DNA of 64,000 nt, taken from assembly GCF_020880695.1 (NCBI RefSeq), contig NZ_JAJIWO010000002.1:248001-312000 (forward strand). The letters are read 5' to 3'. A program made the position numbers and the translations under genes. This stretch comes from Mucilaginibacter sp. UR6-11 (GTDB taxonomy: Bacteria; Bacteroidota; Bacteroidia; Sphingobacteriales; Sphingobacteriaceae). The stretch's first letter is position 1. Each line of letters starts with the position of its first letter. The notes beneath the pieces were generated by a model. It saw nothing but the letters and a program-made list of their open reading frames with translations, did not search any database and was not told the DNA's origin. This document shows, piece by piece, positions 1 through 9,304 of the stretch.

Positions 1-1
1 A

Positions 2-1009
2 ACCAGGCAATTATTACACCTTTATATTCGCGGGATCTGTTCACCCTCGGAAAAATTACAGGTTGAGGAATATTTAAGATCAGAAAAATCAAATTTGTTG
101 ATTGACCGGGTACTGGATGAGTATTGGGCTGAGTTAGATACGGCGCAATCAGCCACTGATAAAACCGATCATTATTATTCTAAATTCAAGACGCGGTACC
201 AATTAAAGTCGCCTCCTGTCAAAAAACTGAAATGGCACGAATCAGGCCTTCTAAAATATGCTGCATTACTGGTTTTAGGTTTAGGCGCGGTTTTTTATTA
301 CCTGGGCTTACGTTCAACTCCGGATAGCCAGACTTCATCAATAACTTTTGTTAAAAAATATAATCCGCTGGGGCAACGCTCCATTGTAACGCTTCCTGAC
401 AGCTCGGTAGTTTACCTTGGACCAGAAAGCTGGATAAAATTTCCCCGGGAATTTTTGGGTCATACCCGCGAAGTGTCGTTTCAGGGCGAGGGTTTTTTTG
501 ATGTGAAACATCGGGCGTCTAACCCATTTATCGTTCAAAGCAACGGCATCAAAACTATTGTACTGGGTACATCATTTAAAATAGAAACTTTCAGGCCGCA
601 TACGATAAGTATAAGTGTTGCGACCGGTAAGGTAAGTGTCGGCAAGGTGTTATCAAACAAAAAGTACCAGCCATTGGCCGTACTTACGCATGGTAAACGG
701 GCCGTTTATAATACAGAAAAACAAAAGATAGTAATAGATGATATGCCCGTAAATGATCTGCTGGTGTGGAAAGAGGGGGGAATGGTTTTCAGGAATTTGA
801 CATTGGCTGAAATATCCCAGCGGCTTGAGCGCTGGTATAAAGTAAAAATAATTATCGGAAAGAAGATGGAGGGCTTCCGGATATCCGCATCGTTCGGAAA
901 TGTTACCATCAACGAAGTTATGGAAGTTATCTCCCGCACGGCAGGTCTACGATATAGGATAAGCAATCAAATAATTTACCTCACAAAAACAAGTATGAAA
1001 AAAACCTAA
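2..1009 (+). CDS. FecR-family anti-sigma factor, 5' truncated by window edge
   Basis: Inner-membrane anti-sigma regulator that normally binds an ECF sigma factor and is signalled by the STN domain of a cognate TonB receptor. The reading frame is open to the first base of the window with no ATG in the first 94 bases, and those codons read like a normal FecR N-terminus (LYIRGICSP), so the true start lies outside; the in-window TTG at 95 is not a credible start. Counting from base 95, a membrane segment lies near residues 52-70, a FecR domain near 80-180, and the Bacteroidota DUF4974 domain near 235-300 (LTLAEISQRLERWY). It precedes susC by 141 bases. The ECF sigma gene is expected just upstream of the window. 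Confidence 0.9.
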   Translation, partial: TRQLLHLYIRGICSPSEKLQVEEYLRSEKSNLLIDRVLDEYWAELDTAQSATDKTDHYYSKFKTRYQLKSPPVKKLKWHESGLLKYAALLVLGLGAVFYYLGLRSTPDSQTSSITFVKKYNPLGQRSIVTLPDSSVVYLGPESWIKFPREFLGHTREVSFQGEGFFDVKHRASNPFIVQSNGIKTIVLGTSFKIETFRPHTISISVATGKVSVGKVLSNKKYQPLAVLTHGKRAVYNTEKQKIVIDDMPVNDLLVWKEGGMVFRNLTLAEISQRLERWYKVKIIIGKKMEGFRISASFGNVTINEVMEVISRTAGLRYRISNQIIYLTKTSMKKT

Positions 1010-1021
1010 CCTTCACAAAAA

Positions 1022-1047
1022 AACCGCCCTGTTTCAGCAAGGCGGTT
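1022..1047. terminator. Hairpin between fecR and susC
   Basis: A 7-bp perfect stem (1022-1028 AACCGCC with 1041-1047 GGCGGTT) encloses a smaller CTG-TTT-CAG hairpin. There is no T-tract downstream on the + strand, but an A-run precedes it. It may attenuate read-through from fecR into susC or simply end the regulator transcript. Confidence 0.5.
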
Positions 1048-1150
1048 GCAGATGGATCTGTAACGTTTACGAGGCGCTACCTTTCCCTGTCCCTTAAGGG
1101 ACATTAAAAATTAATCATTTGTCCAATTAACTTTTAAACAGATCAAAGTT

Positions 1151-4100
1151 ATGCAAAATGTACTGCATGCCAAATCATGTATTTATAATATTATGAAAAT
1201 TACTGTAGTCGTAGTAGTTATTCAAATCATATCAAGTTCGATGCTTATTGCTTCAACGGCGAAAAGTCAGAGCCTGGAAACAACAACGATCAGTTTTGAA
1301 CTGCATAAGGCTACGGTTAAAGAGAGCCTGCTTTTATTACAGAAACAAAGCGCTTTTAAAATCTCTTATCCGGAGCAACCGGTTAGCAATGAAAGCAAAA
1401 AAATTGACCTTCCGCTTAGCCAGTATTCCATAGCCGGGGCGTTAAGATTTATACTTAAAAACACCAACCTGCAGTTTGCCCAGTCTAACCAATATATTAT
1501 TATCAGCCAAAAACCCCCGAAAGTACTCCCCGGTAAAATAACCGGAAAGATTACTGACGAAAAAACAGGGGAGACCTTAATCGGCGTAATTATTTCTGTA
1601 CAAGGGCAAAGCCGCGTTGTGCAAACGGATGTTCAGGGCAAATTTGAATTGGATTTGCCCGAAGGAAACTATGAATTTTCAGCCAGGTATATCGGGTATG
1701 TTACCGAGGTGTTTTCGGCAAATATAAAAGAGGGCAAAACCTCGGAGGTAAATATCAGGTTGAAGGCTCAGAAAAACAGTCTTAATGAAGTTGTAGTAGT
1801 TGGGTACGGTACACAAAAACGATCAACCATTACCGGTGCGGTAAACCAGGTAGGTTCTGAAGTGTTTGAGAACAGGCCGGTTACCAATGCAGCACAGGCC
1901 CTGCAGGGTGTTATTCCTAACCTTAATATTACTTTTTCAGACGGCAGGCCAGACCGGGGAGGGAATTTTAATATTCGTGGTTTTACCTCTATTAACGGCG
2001 GCGGACCATTAATTTTGATTGATGGTGTGCCGGCTGATATCAACCAAATTAACCCTGAAGATATAGCTACGGTTTCTGTGTTAAAAGATGCCGCATCGGC
2101 CGCCATCTATGGTGCAAGGGCGTCGTTTGGTGTTGTTCTTGTCACTACAAAAACCGGAAAAAAAGGCAAGCTCGATGTTCGTTACTCTAATAATTTTGGT
2201 GTCAGCCAGCCCCTGGGTATTCCAAAGGTAACGGATGCCCTCACTGACGCTACTATCCAGAACGAGGCCTATAAAGGATACTCCGGGTCTGACAATGCCG
2301 GGCTGGTTGCAACTATTGATTATTTAAAGCAAAGACAAGCCAATCCCTCATTGCCAGAATTGGGCAAAGATGCCAGTGGTAATTTTATAAGAGGGGCCAA
2401 TACCGATTGGTACGGGTCATTCTATAATAAAAACCTTTTCTTCAATAAAAATTATTTAAGCGTTGCCGGCGGAACAGAAAAAACAACCTACTTTTTAAGC
2501 GGCGGTTTTGACGATCAGGATGGAATTTTCAAACAAGAAACAGATCACTATAAGCGCTATAACCTGCGGGCAAAGCTAAATTTTGACTTCAATCAATGGC
2601 TATCACTTTATAACAATGCTGAATTTGATCAGGGGAATTACGACTCGCCAAATACATACGTTAACAAATCGGGGAATAATATTTACCGTTATCTTTCGCT
2701 GTTTGCTAACCCGTATGAAGCTATAAAAACGGCTAACGGCAACTGGACACAGGCCGGTGCCCTTACATTCGGTGAGTTACAGGATGGCGGCAGGGCAGAA
2801 ACCCAAAACCGGACGATCCGTAACACCACGGGATTGCAACTTAAGTTATTTAAAAATGAGTTGCATATTAATGGTGACTACACGGTATCTTATAACGAGC
2901 TTACCAACGATACGCAAAGTTTACCGGTAAGTTATGAAACCACACCAAACGTACTTACGCAGTACCCAAACCCCAATTATTATCAGTCTTCTTATGAGCA
3001 GATTTTTCATTCTGTAGCCAACGTTTATGCAAATTATAGCCACGCATTTGGAAAACATCAGTTTACGCTGCTTGGTGGTGCAAGCCAGGAGTTGAACCAG
3101 GACCACGCCTTTAATGCTTATCGCGAAAACAATATTACCAGTTCACTTGGTTCCTTAAACCTGACCTCGGGCCCGGCAACTGTCGGAGATTTGAAAGAAA
3201 CATGGGCCTTGCAAAGTTTATTTTATCGTGCCAACTACGGCTATGATAATAAATATCTGTTGGAGCTTAATGGCCGGTATGATGGCACGTCCCGCTTCCC
3301 TTCTAATGACCGGTTTGGATTTTTCCCTTCCGTTTCGGGCGGGTGGGTGCTTTCAAAAGAAAGTTTTTTCAAACCGCTTACCAATGTATTTGATAATTTC
3401 AAGCTTCGTGCCTCTTATGGGACATTAGGTAATCAGCAGGTAAGTGCCTATCCTTATATCAGTACAATGAATGTAACAAAGGGAACAGTAATCCTTGACG
3501 GAAGTCAGCCCTTAATTACTTCGGCACCCGGCCTGGTTTCGCCAAATTTAACCTGGGAAACCAGCACAACCGCTGATTTTGGTGCGGACATGCTTTTATT
3601 ACATAATCGCCTTGAACTGGGTTTTGACTGGTATCAACGCCAAACCAGGAACATGCTTACCAAAAGTAAATCATTACCGGCTGTCTTGGGTACGGCCGAG
3701 CCGCGAACCAACGCTGCAGACCTGAGCACAAAAGGGTGGGAGTTGTCTGCCAAATGGGAAGATCAATTTTTACTTGCCGGTAAAACATTCAGGTATAATA
3801 TTTTTGCCGTATTGTCAGACAATCAGTCAAAAATCACCAGATATGATAATCCAAACGGATTGCTGAGTGATTATTATACCGGACAATCAATAGGCGAAAT
3901 CTGGGGTTATAAAACACTTGGCTTTTTTAAAACTGATGACGAGTGGAAAACATCGGCCAGTCAATCAAAAGTTTCTTCAATAGAATACCAATTGAACGGA
4001 CATTCTCTTGCCGGCGATATTAAGTTTGCTGATTTAAATGGCGACAATAAAATTGACAATGGTACCAATACCCTCGCTAACCATGGCGATCAGGAAAAAA

Positions 4101-4642
4101 TAGGCAATACAACTCCACGGTATAGTTATGGTTTCAATGCCGGGTTTAATTGGATGAGTTTTGACTTCAGCGCTTTTTTCCAGGGTGTAGGGAAACGTGA
4201 TTTTTGGCCCGGACAAGAGTCGGGGGTATTCTGGGGGTTATATAACAGGTATAATCAGCCTGTCTATACCACTATCGTAAATAATTACTGGACGCCTCAA
4301 AATACAGATGCTTATTTCCCCCGCTTAAGGTCATACGAGGCCCAGGCCAGCAGCAGCTCGTTAGGCGTAACCCAAACCAGGTATCTGCAGAATGCAGCTT
4401 ACCTGAGGCTTAAGAATATCACACTGGGTTACCAGCTTCCGGCCGGGTTGCTGCAAAGGATAAATATTAGTAGTGTAAGGGTATTTATTTCGGGGCAAAA
4501 CCTGGTCACCTGGACAAAACTAAACAAGGCATTTGATCCAGAGGGCATTGGGCAGGATCCCGGTACATCCACTGTAAACGGTACCGGCTTTGTGTACCCT
4601 ATTCAAAAAACTTTTGTAGCGGGTCTTGAAGTAAAATTTTAA
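1151..4642 (+). CDS. SusC/RagA-type TonB-linked outer membrane transporter with STN domain
   Basis: TonB-dependent import channel of a SusCD pair. Domains in order: signal peptide (hydrophobic stretch after M15), STN/secretin-N domain near residues 48-117, carboxypeptidase-regulatory-like domain near 128-205 (GKITDEKTGETLIG), the SusC signature NEVVVVGYGT near 214-224, plug near 230-345 and a barrel ending in Phe (GLEVKF). The length of 1163 aa is typical of STN-bearing SusCs. The STN domain matches the FecR gene just upstream and implies trans-envelope signalling. M15 at 1193 is an alternative start that would give a shorter, cleaner signal peptide. susD follows after 12 bases. The substrate cannot be read from the sequence. 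Confidence 0.95.
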   Translation: MQNVLHAKSCIYNIMKITVVVVVIQIISSSMLIASTAKSQSLETTTISFELHKATVKESLLLLQKQSAFKISYPEQPVSNESKKIDLPLSQYSIAGALRFILKNTNLQFAQSNQYIIISQKPPKVLPGKITGKITDEKTGETLIGVIISVQGQSRVVQTDVQGKFELDLPEGNYEFSARYIGYVTEVFSANIKEGKTSEVNIRLKAQKNSLNEVVVVGYGTQKRSTITGAVNQVGSEVFENRPVTNAAQALQGVIPNLNITFSDGRPDRGGNFNIRGFTSINGGGPLILIDGVPADINQINPEDIATVSVLKDAASAAIYGARASFGVVLVTTKTGKKGKLDVRYSNNFGVSQPLGIPKVTDALTDATIQNEAYKGYSGSDNAGLVATIDYLKQRQANPSLPELGKDASGNFIRGANTDWYGSFYNKNLFFNKNYLSVAGGTEKTTYFLSGGFDDQDGIFKQETDHYKRYNLRAKLNFDFNQWLSLYNNAEFDQGNYDSPNTYVNKSGNNIYRYLSLFANPYEAIKTANGNWTQAGALTFGELQDGGRAETQNRTIRNTTGLQLKLFKNELHINGDYTVSYNELTNDTQSLPVSYETTPNVLTQYPNPNYYQSSYEQIFHSVANVYANYSHAFGKHQFTLLGGASQELNQDHAFNAYRENNITSSLGSLNLTSGPATVGDLKETWALQSLFYRANYGYDNKYLLELNGRYDGTSRFPSNDRFGFFPSVSGGWVLSKESFFKPLTNVFDNFKLRASYGTLGNQQVSAYPYISTMNVTKGTVILDGSQPLITSAPGLVSPNLTWETSTTADFGADMLLLHNRLELGFDWYQRQTRNMLTKSKSLPAVLGTAEPRTNAADLSTKGWELSAKWEDQFLLAGKTFRYNIFAVLSDNQSKITRYDNPNGLLSDYYTGQSIGEIWGYKTLGFFKTDDEWKTSASQSKVSSIEYQLNGHSLAGDIKFADLNGDNKIDNGTNTLANHGDQEKIGNTTPRYSYGFNAGFNWMSFDFSAFFQGVGKRDFWPGQESGVFWGLYNRYNQPVYTTIVNNYWTPQNTDAYFPRLRSYEAQASSSSLGVTQTRYLQNAAYLRLKNITLGYQLPAGLLQRINISSVRVFISGQNLVTWTKLNKAFDPEGIGQDPGTSTVNGTGFVYPIQKTFVAGLEVKF

Positions 4643-4654
4643 AAGAAAAATATC

Positions 4655-6391
4655 ATGAAAAAATATTTGTATAGTATAACCATAGCTTTAGCGCTGCTTA
4701 CCTCGTGTAAGAAAAGCTTTTTAGATCGTTTGCCGGAGAGCAGTATATCACCGCAAAAATTCTTTAATACCGAAAACGACCTGATTATCTACAGTAATAG
4801 CTTTTATAGCGATTTGCCGGGAGCATCAATTTACTCTGACGATAATAACAGTGATAACATAGAGCCATCGGCAATCAGTACGTTAATGTCCGGTACAACA
4901 ATTGTTCCGGGCGATGCTTCAACTGCAGGTTGGACGTGGGGCAGCCTGCGCAACATTAATTATTTTTTAGAAAACTATAACCACGCGCAGATCAGTGCGG
5001 CCTTAAAAGGTAAATATGCCGGCGTGGCCCGGTTTTTCCGGGCTTGGTTCTATTTCAATAAGATGAAACGTTTTGGCGACGTACCATGGTATTCGACCTC
5101 GCTTGATGTAAATAGCCCGGAGTTATATAAAGCAAGGGACTCACGTGTATTGGTCACAGACTCGCTTATTGCGGATCTTGATTATGCTATAAAAACATTG
5201 GATAGTAAAACCAGTATATCAAGGGTAACCAAGTGGACCGCCATTGCTCTTAAATCCAGGGTTTGCCTATTTGAAGGGACTTACCGTAAATATCATTCGG
5301 AGGTTAATTTACAGTCGACGGCAAATGACCTTTTAAAGCTTTCTTACCAGGCCGCAAGCCAGCTTATGACCAGCGGAACCTACAAGCTGTACAATACAGG
5401 GCATCCCAATACTGATTATTTAAATTTATTCACGGCAGAAAGCGCTATTCCTGACGAGGTGATATTGGCGCAGGTTTATGACGCCTCAATGAATGTATTG
5501 CATGCCGCCAACGGGGTTTTTACTACGGCTACATTAGGTAACCCGGGTTTAACAAAATCACTGATCAATAGTTATTTGATGAAAGACGGAACTTCGTTTA
5601 CGCTCATTCCCGGCAATGATACTTTAATGTTTGCCGGCGAAGTAAAAAACAGGGATCCCCGGCTTACACAAACCATCCGGACCCCGGGATATACCCGAAT
5701 AGGTTCTTCAACTGTTTTAAACCCCGACTTTACCAATTCGCTCACGGGCTATCAGTGTATAAAGTTTGTAATGGGTACCAACGAAGATGGATTTAACACC
5801 AATACCAACGATTTGCCGGTGTTTCGTTACGCCGAGGTATTACTGAATTACGCCGAAGCACGAGCCGAAACCGGCGAACTTAACCAGGCGGATGTGGATA
5901 TGAGCATTAACCTTTTGCGCCTGCGTGCAGGCGTGGCGCCGTTAAACTTAAATGCTATCCGGAATGACCCTTTTCAGCAGGCAATGTATACTAATGTAAG
6001 CGACCCGAAAATTATTGAAATACGACGTGAGCGAAGGGTAGAACTGGCTATGGAGGGCTTTAGATATTACGATATTTTACGCTGGAAAGAAGGGCACCTG
6101 CTGACGGATAAATTCCAGGGAATGTATTTTAGCCACAAAGGGACATTTGACCTGGATGGCAACGGTGTGAATGATTTTGCTTTGGTTGATACTAAGCCGG
6201 CAAACCCGGATAAAACTTTGCAGTATTATGTGTTGGGGACTGATCACACACTTTCACATGGGAATAGCGGTAATATTATTGTTCATCCAACCATCAATAA
6301 AGTATTTGTTGACCCTAAGAATTACCTGTTTCCGTTGCCGACTACCGAATTGGTGCTTAACCCCAAATTAAAACAAAATACAGGCTGGTAA
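4655..6391 (+). CDS. SusD/RagB-type nutrient-binding surface lipoprotein
   Basis: Surface lipoprotein that caps the SusC channel and binds ligand. A short signal peptide ends in a lipobox (LLTSC, Cys18). The TPR-rich SusD fold is supported by the conserved C-terminal part with RRERRVELAMEGFRYYDILR near residues 455-475 and the RYAEVLLNYAEA motif near 390. The length of 578 aa is normal. It lies 12 bases after susC and 10 bases before the phosphoesterase gene, so the three genes are very likely one operon. Confidence 0.95.
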   Translation: MKKYLYSITIALALLTSCKKSFLDRLPESSISPQKFFNTENDLIIYSNSFYSDLPGASIYSDDNNSDNIEPSAISTLMSGTTIVPGDASTAGWTWGSLRNINYFLENYNHAQISAALKGKYAGVARFFRAWFYFNKMKRFGDVPWYSTSLDVNSPELYKARDSRVLVTDSLIADLDYAIKTLDSKTSISRVTKWTAIALKSRVCLFEGTYRKYHSEVNLQSTANDLLKLSYQAASQLMTSGTYKLYNTGHPNTDYLNLFTAESAIPDEVILAQVYDASMNVLHAANGVFTTATLGNPGLTKSLINSYLMKDGTSFTLIPGNDTLMFAGEVKNRDPRLTQTIRTPGYTRIGSSTVLNPDFTNSLTGYQCIKFVMGTNEDGFNTNTNDLPVFRYAEVLLNYAEARAETGELNQADVDMSINLLRLRAGVAPLNLNAIRNDPFQQAMYTNVSDPKIIEIRRERRVELAMEGFRYYDILRWKEGHLLTDKFQGMYFSHKGTFDLDGNGVNDFALVDTKPANPDKTLQYYVLGTDHTLSHGNSGNIIVHPTINKVFVDPKNYLFPLPTTELVLNPKLKQNTGW

Positions 6392-6401
6392 ATAACGCAT
6401 T

Positions 6402-8246
6402 ATGAGAAAGACCTTTTGGATAACAGGACTATTGGTTTTGGCCCTCATAGAGGCCAAGGCCCAGGAGAAGCCGTGGCAGTTTGCACATATTTCAGACACG
6501 CATATCGGTAATGAAACTTCAATAGAAGATTTGCAACGGACCATTAAAGATATTAATGCGAACAGTGTGCTGGACTTTGTAGTAATAACCGGCGATATAA
6601 CCGAATTTGGCTCGGATGAAGAATTAAAGACAGCCAGGGAAATGTTCAATAGTTTGAACAAGCCCTGGTATATCATACCGGGTAATCATGACATGAAATG
6701 GTCCGAAAGCGGTGGTAATAGCTTTAAAAAAGTTTTCGGGTCTGAAACGGTGGCTTTTAAACATAATGGCTTTCTGTTTTTAGGTACCAACTGCGGCCCC
6801 AATATGAGGATGAGCCCGGGGCAGGTACCCCGTGAAAATATTGTATGGCTTGATTCCGTATTGAAGCAAACACCAGCGCAAACGCCGGTAATATTTATGA
6901 ATCATTACCCGCAGGATTCATCATTAAATAATTGGTATGAGATAATTGACCGGCTTAAAACACACAATACGCAACTGGTTATATGTGGCCACGGACACTC
7001 CAACCAGCATTTAAATTTTGAAGGTATACCAGGCGTAATGGGACGGTCTAATCTGCGTGCCAAAGATACTATCGGAGGGTATAATATCGTAACGATAAAG
7101 GGCGACTCAGTCTTTTATAATGAAAGGCTGCCGGGTGTGATGACTAAACCTACCTGGACAAAAGACCGCTTATACCAGCATGACTTTACAAAGGATAATT
7201 ATCCACGACCATCGTATGCTGTAAATAAGCAATTTGGGGACTTAAAACAGGTTTGGACGTTACAGGATGATAATGATATTGGCGCCGGCACAACCATTAT
7301 CGGTAACATGGTTATCGTAACCAATACGGGAGGGTGGATAAAAGCATACGCTGTAAACAGCGGGAAGAAAATTTGGGCCACAAAAACAGGCGGAAAACTT
7401 TATAGCACACCCTGTGCATCAGGAAATGCGATTGTTGTGGCGTGTGCCGATAATTTTTTATACTGCCTCCAAAAAAATACAGGTAAAGTGAACTGGAAGG
7501 CTGCGGCTGAAAAACCACTGGTAACCTCGCCGGTAATTGCTGACGGGCGGGTGTTTTGTGGCGGCTCTGATGGTCATTTCAGGTGCTTTGAACTTTCATC
7601 CGGAAAATTAAACTGGGATTTTAACCAGGTAAAGGGATTTGTTGAAACAAGGCCGTTACTTTACAACGGCCGAATCTATTTCGGCAGTTGGGGAAATCAT
7701 TTTTATGTGCTTGATCAAAAATCAGGTTCATTGATCTGGAGCTGGAGCGATGGCTACACCAACCGTATGTTTTCGCCTGCTGCCTGTAACCCGGTAGCTA
7801 CCGGTAACCGTGTATTTATAGTGGCACCAGACAGATATATGACCTGCTTTGATGCTTCGGGTGGTAAGGTGATTTGGCGCAACGGAGATCCGAAGATCAG
7901 GGTGAGGGAATCAATGGGTCTTTCGGCCGACAGCAGCCTGGTTTTTGTTAAAACCATGGATGGTGATATATTGGGAATAGACACCCGGTCGGACAACATG
8001 GATGTTAAGTGGAAAGCTGGACGTAATATAGGATATGATATTTCACCGTCTATGGTTGAAGAACATGATGGTTTAGTATTCGCCCTGTCTGATTCGGGTA
8101 GTATCTACTCCTTTAAACGGAATGATGGCTCATTGGTTTGGATTCATAAATTGACAAACTGCCTGGTGAATCCTTTGGGCTTTTCCAATGACCATAAATT
8201 AATTGCAACAACTATGGATGGTAATATCTCCTGTCTGAAGTATTAA
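6402..8246 (+). CDS. Exported metallophosphoesterase fused to PQQ-like beta-propeller
   Basis: The signal peptide covers about residues 1-20 (cut after EAKA). The calcineurin-like phosphoesterase domain holds all metal motifs: HISDTHIG (H29, D32, H34), GD at 64-65, GNHD at 94-97, NHYP and CGHGH near 195. From about residue 285 to the end is a PQQ-type WD-like beta-propeller with repeated blades such as GKIWATKTGGKLYSTP and GKVNWKAA. It probably hydrolyses a phosphate ester in the periplasm or at the surface, with the propeller binding substrate or partner. It is the last gene of the fecR-susCD cluster and is followed by a strong terminator. No glycosidase accompanies it. The exact substrate is unknown. 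Confidence 0.9.
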   Translation: MRKTFWITGLLVLALIEAKAQEKPWQFAHISDTHIGNETSIEDLQRTIKDINANSVLDFVVITGDITEFGSDEELKTAREMFNSLNKPWYIIPGNHDMKWSESGGNSFKKVFGSETVAFKHNGFLFLGTNCGPNMRMSPGQVPRENIVWLDSVLKQTPAQTPVIFMNHYPQDSSLNNWYEIIDRLKTHNTQLVICGHGHSNQHLNFEGIPGVMGRSNLRAKDTIGGYNIVTIKGDSVFYNERLPGVMTKPTWTKDRLYQHDFTKDNYPRPSYAVNKQFGDLKQVWTLQDDNDIGAGTTIIGNMVIVTNTGGWIKAYAVNSGKKIWATKTGGKLYSTPCASGNAIVVACADNFLYCLQKNTGKVNWKAAAEKPLVTSPVIADGRVFCGGSDGHFRCFELSSGKLNWDFNQVKGFVETRPLLYNGRIYFGSWGNHFYVLDQKSGSLIWSWSDGYTNRMFSPAACNPVATGNRVFIVAPDRYMTCFDASGGKVIWRNGDPKIRVRESMGLSADSSLVFVKTMDGDILGIDTRSDNMDVKWKAGRNIGYDISPSMVEEHDGLVFALSDSGSIYSFKRNDGSLVWIHKLTNCLVNPLGFSNDHKLIATTMDGNISCLKY

Positions 8247-8301
8247 CCTGGGTAGTGATGGAGAGTTAATTATTTTAAACCAGTATTTAGTATATTAAGT
8301 A

Positions 8302-8337
8302 AAGAGCCCGTGTCATTAAATTATGACACGGGCTCTT
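8302..8337 (+). terminator. Strong terminator of the SusCD-phosphoesterase operon
   Basis: A perfect 15-bp inverted repeat (8302-8316 with 8323-8337, arm starting AAGAGCCCGTG) with a 6-nt loop, 55 bases after the phosphoesterase stop. The T-tract is short. It clearly separates this operon from the next locus. Confidence 0.85.
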
Positions 8338-8500
8338 ATGATTCGTTTTCTTTGGCATTTCCTTAATCCTGTCGACTACTATAGAGAGAAACTCGGGCTA
8401 AATTATTTTATTGACGGCCTTACCTCAGTTACGCACCTTTAAATTTATATTAAGATTTCGTTAAGAAATACCCACCGCCAATTATGGCTTTTAATTTCAT

Positions 8501-8515
8501 GTAGTTTTGTACTAC
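8501..8515 (+). promoter_or_regulatory. Bacteroidota -7 promoter element inside a short inverted repeat
   Basis: TAGTTTTG at 8502-8509 fits the TAnnTTTG -7 consensus. It is embedded in GTAGT-N5-ACTAC (8501-8515), a possible operator. No convincing -33 TTTG is seen at the usual distance. Because the element overlaps the TTG at 8507, translation of the following gene must begin further downstream. Confidence 0.5.
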
Positions 8516-8521
8516 AAGCAA

Positions 8522-8902
8522 ATGACACTGATTTTAAAATCCATAATGAAAATACTGTCTTTCATGGCAGTATTTTTGATAGTATTTTTACCTGTTCTTA
8601 GTCAATTTGAACAATCAGGACATTGTACTACTTATCATAAGGCAAGCAGTAAAAATAGTGTTGCTTACTTTCATGCTCCTTTCCATGAACACTGCTGGAG
8701 CATCATTAAAAACAGGCAACTTGCATCGCCACCGCTTCCATTAAAACTAAAAATCGCAGTTGCTCAGTTGGTCGCGCCTAAGGGCTTTTTTGATCATCTG
8801 ATAACCATAAACCTTAACCAGTGTACAAGCAATGTCCTGGTTGGCTCAAAACGTTGTACCAAGCCCTGCTTATATCTTATCTATCGCCGGCTCATTATCT
8901 GA
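8522..8902 (+). CDS. Small exported His/Cys-rich protein, unknown function
   Basis: I do not recognise a family. The product (126 aa from 8522; M9 at 8546 is an equally good start) begins with a hydrophobic signal-like segment (KILSFMAVFLIVFLPVL) and continues with clustered metal-ligand residues: GHCTTYHK, FHAPFHEHCW and later NQC, RCTKPC. This pattern resembles the small periplasmic proteins beside metal-linked TonB receptors in Bacteroidota, but I can only call it similar in character. The start at 8507 is rejected because it lies in the promoter. It precedes an ArsR-like gene on the same strand by 120 bases. Confidence 0.55.
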   Translation: MTLILKSIMKILSFMAVFLIVFLPVLSQFEQSGHCTTYHKASSKNSVAYFHAPFHEHCWSIIKNRQLASPPLPLKLKIAVAQLVAPKGFFDHLITINLNQCTSNVLVGSKRCTKPCLYLIYRRLII

Positions 8903-9022
8903 AGCTGTTCCATTACCTCGAATATCGTTTGTGCAATCCAATTTCATAGCAATATGGGCTTGGCTGCATAATTAATTAAACCCGTAATAATGGATTAGCA
9001 GTACGTAATCAATAATTAAATA

Positions 9023-9304
9023 ATGAACAGGCAACATTACTATAAAGACGCAGACAAGGAATTAGTCCGCACCGCTAAAGTACTTTCAAATACAATGAGA
9101 ATATCTATACTGACGATTTTGATTAAGGGCAGGCCTTGGATAAAAAAAGAGGCTTTTAGTGAATTAGAATTGAAAAAAGATGTATTGAATAACCACCTTA
9201 GAAAATTAAAACAAATTGGCTTAATTCAAGTAAAAGCTGGTGAGGTGGCAATATGTGAAGATGCTTTTAAACAGTTGGGCGCGAGGTTTTTAAATATTTT
9301 TTAA
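9023..9304 (+). CDS. Small ArsR-like winged-helix transcriptional regulator
   Basis: A 93-aa protein with a winged helix-turn-helix of ArsR type: a leading helix (LVRTAKVLSNTMRISILTIL), recognition region near LNNHLRKLKQIGLI (residues 58-71) and a short wing. It resembles the N-terminal half of the regulator at 14792 and the ArsR at 14310, so the locus holds three related regulators. No obvious metal-binding cysteine pair is visible. Its 3' end overlaps the convergent lipoprotein gene by 4 bases. Confidence 0.8.
   Translation: MNRQHYYKDADKELVRTAKVLSNTMRISILTILIKGRPWIKKEAFSELELKKDVLNNHLRKLKQIGLIQVKAGEVAICEDAFKQLGARFLNIF

Noticed and set aside
8507..8521. Extended start of the small exported protein (TTG at 8507)
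   Set aside because: It lies within the TAGTTTTG promoter element at 8502-8509.
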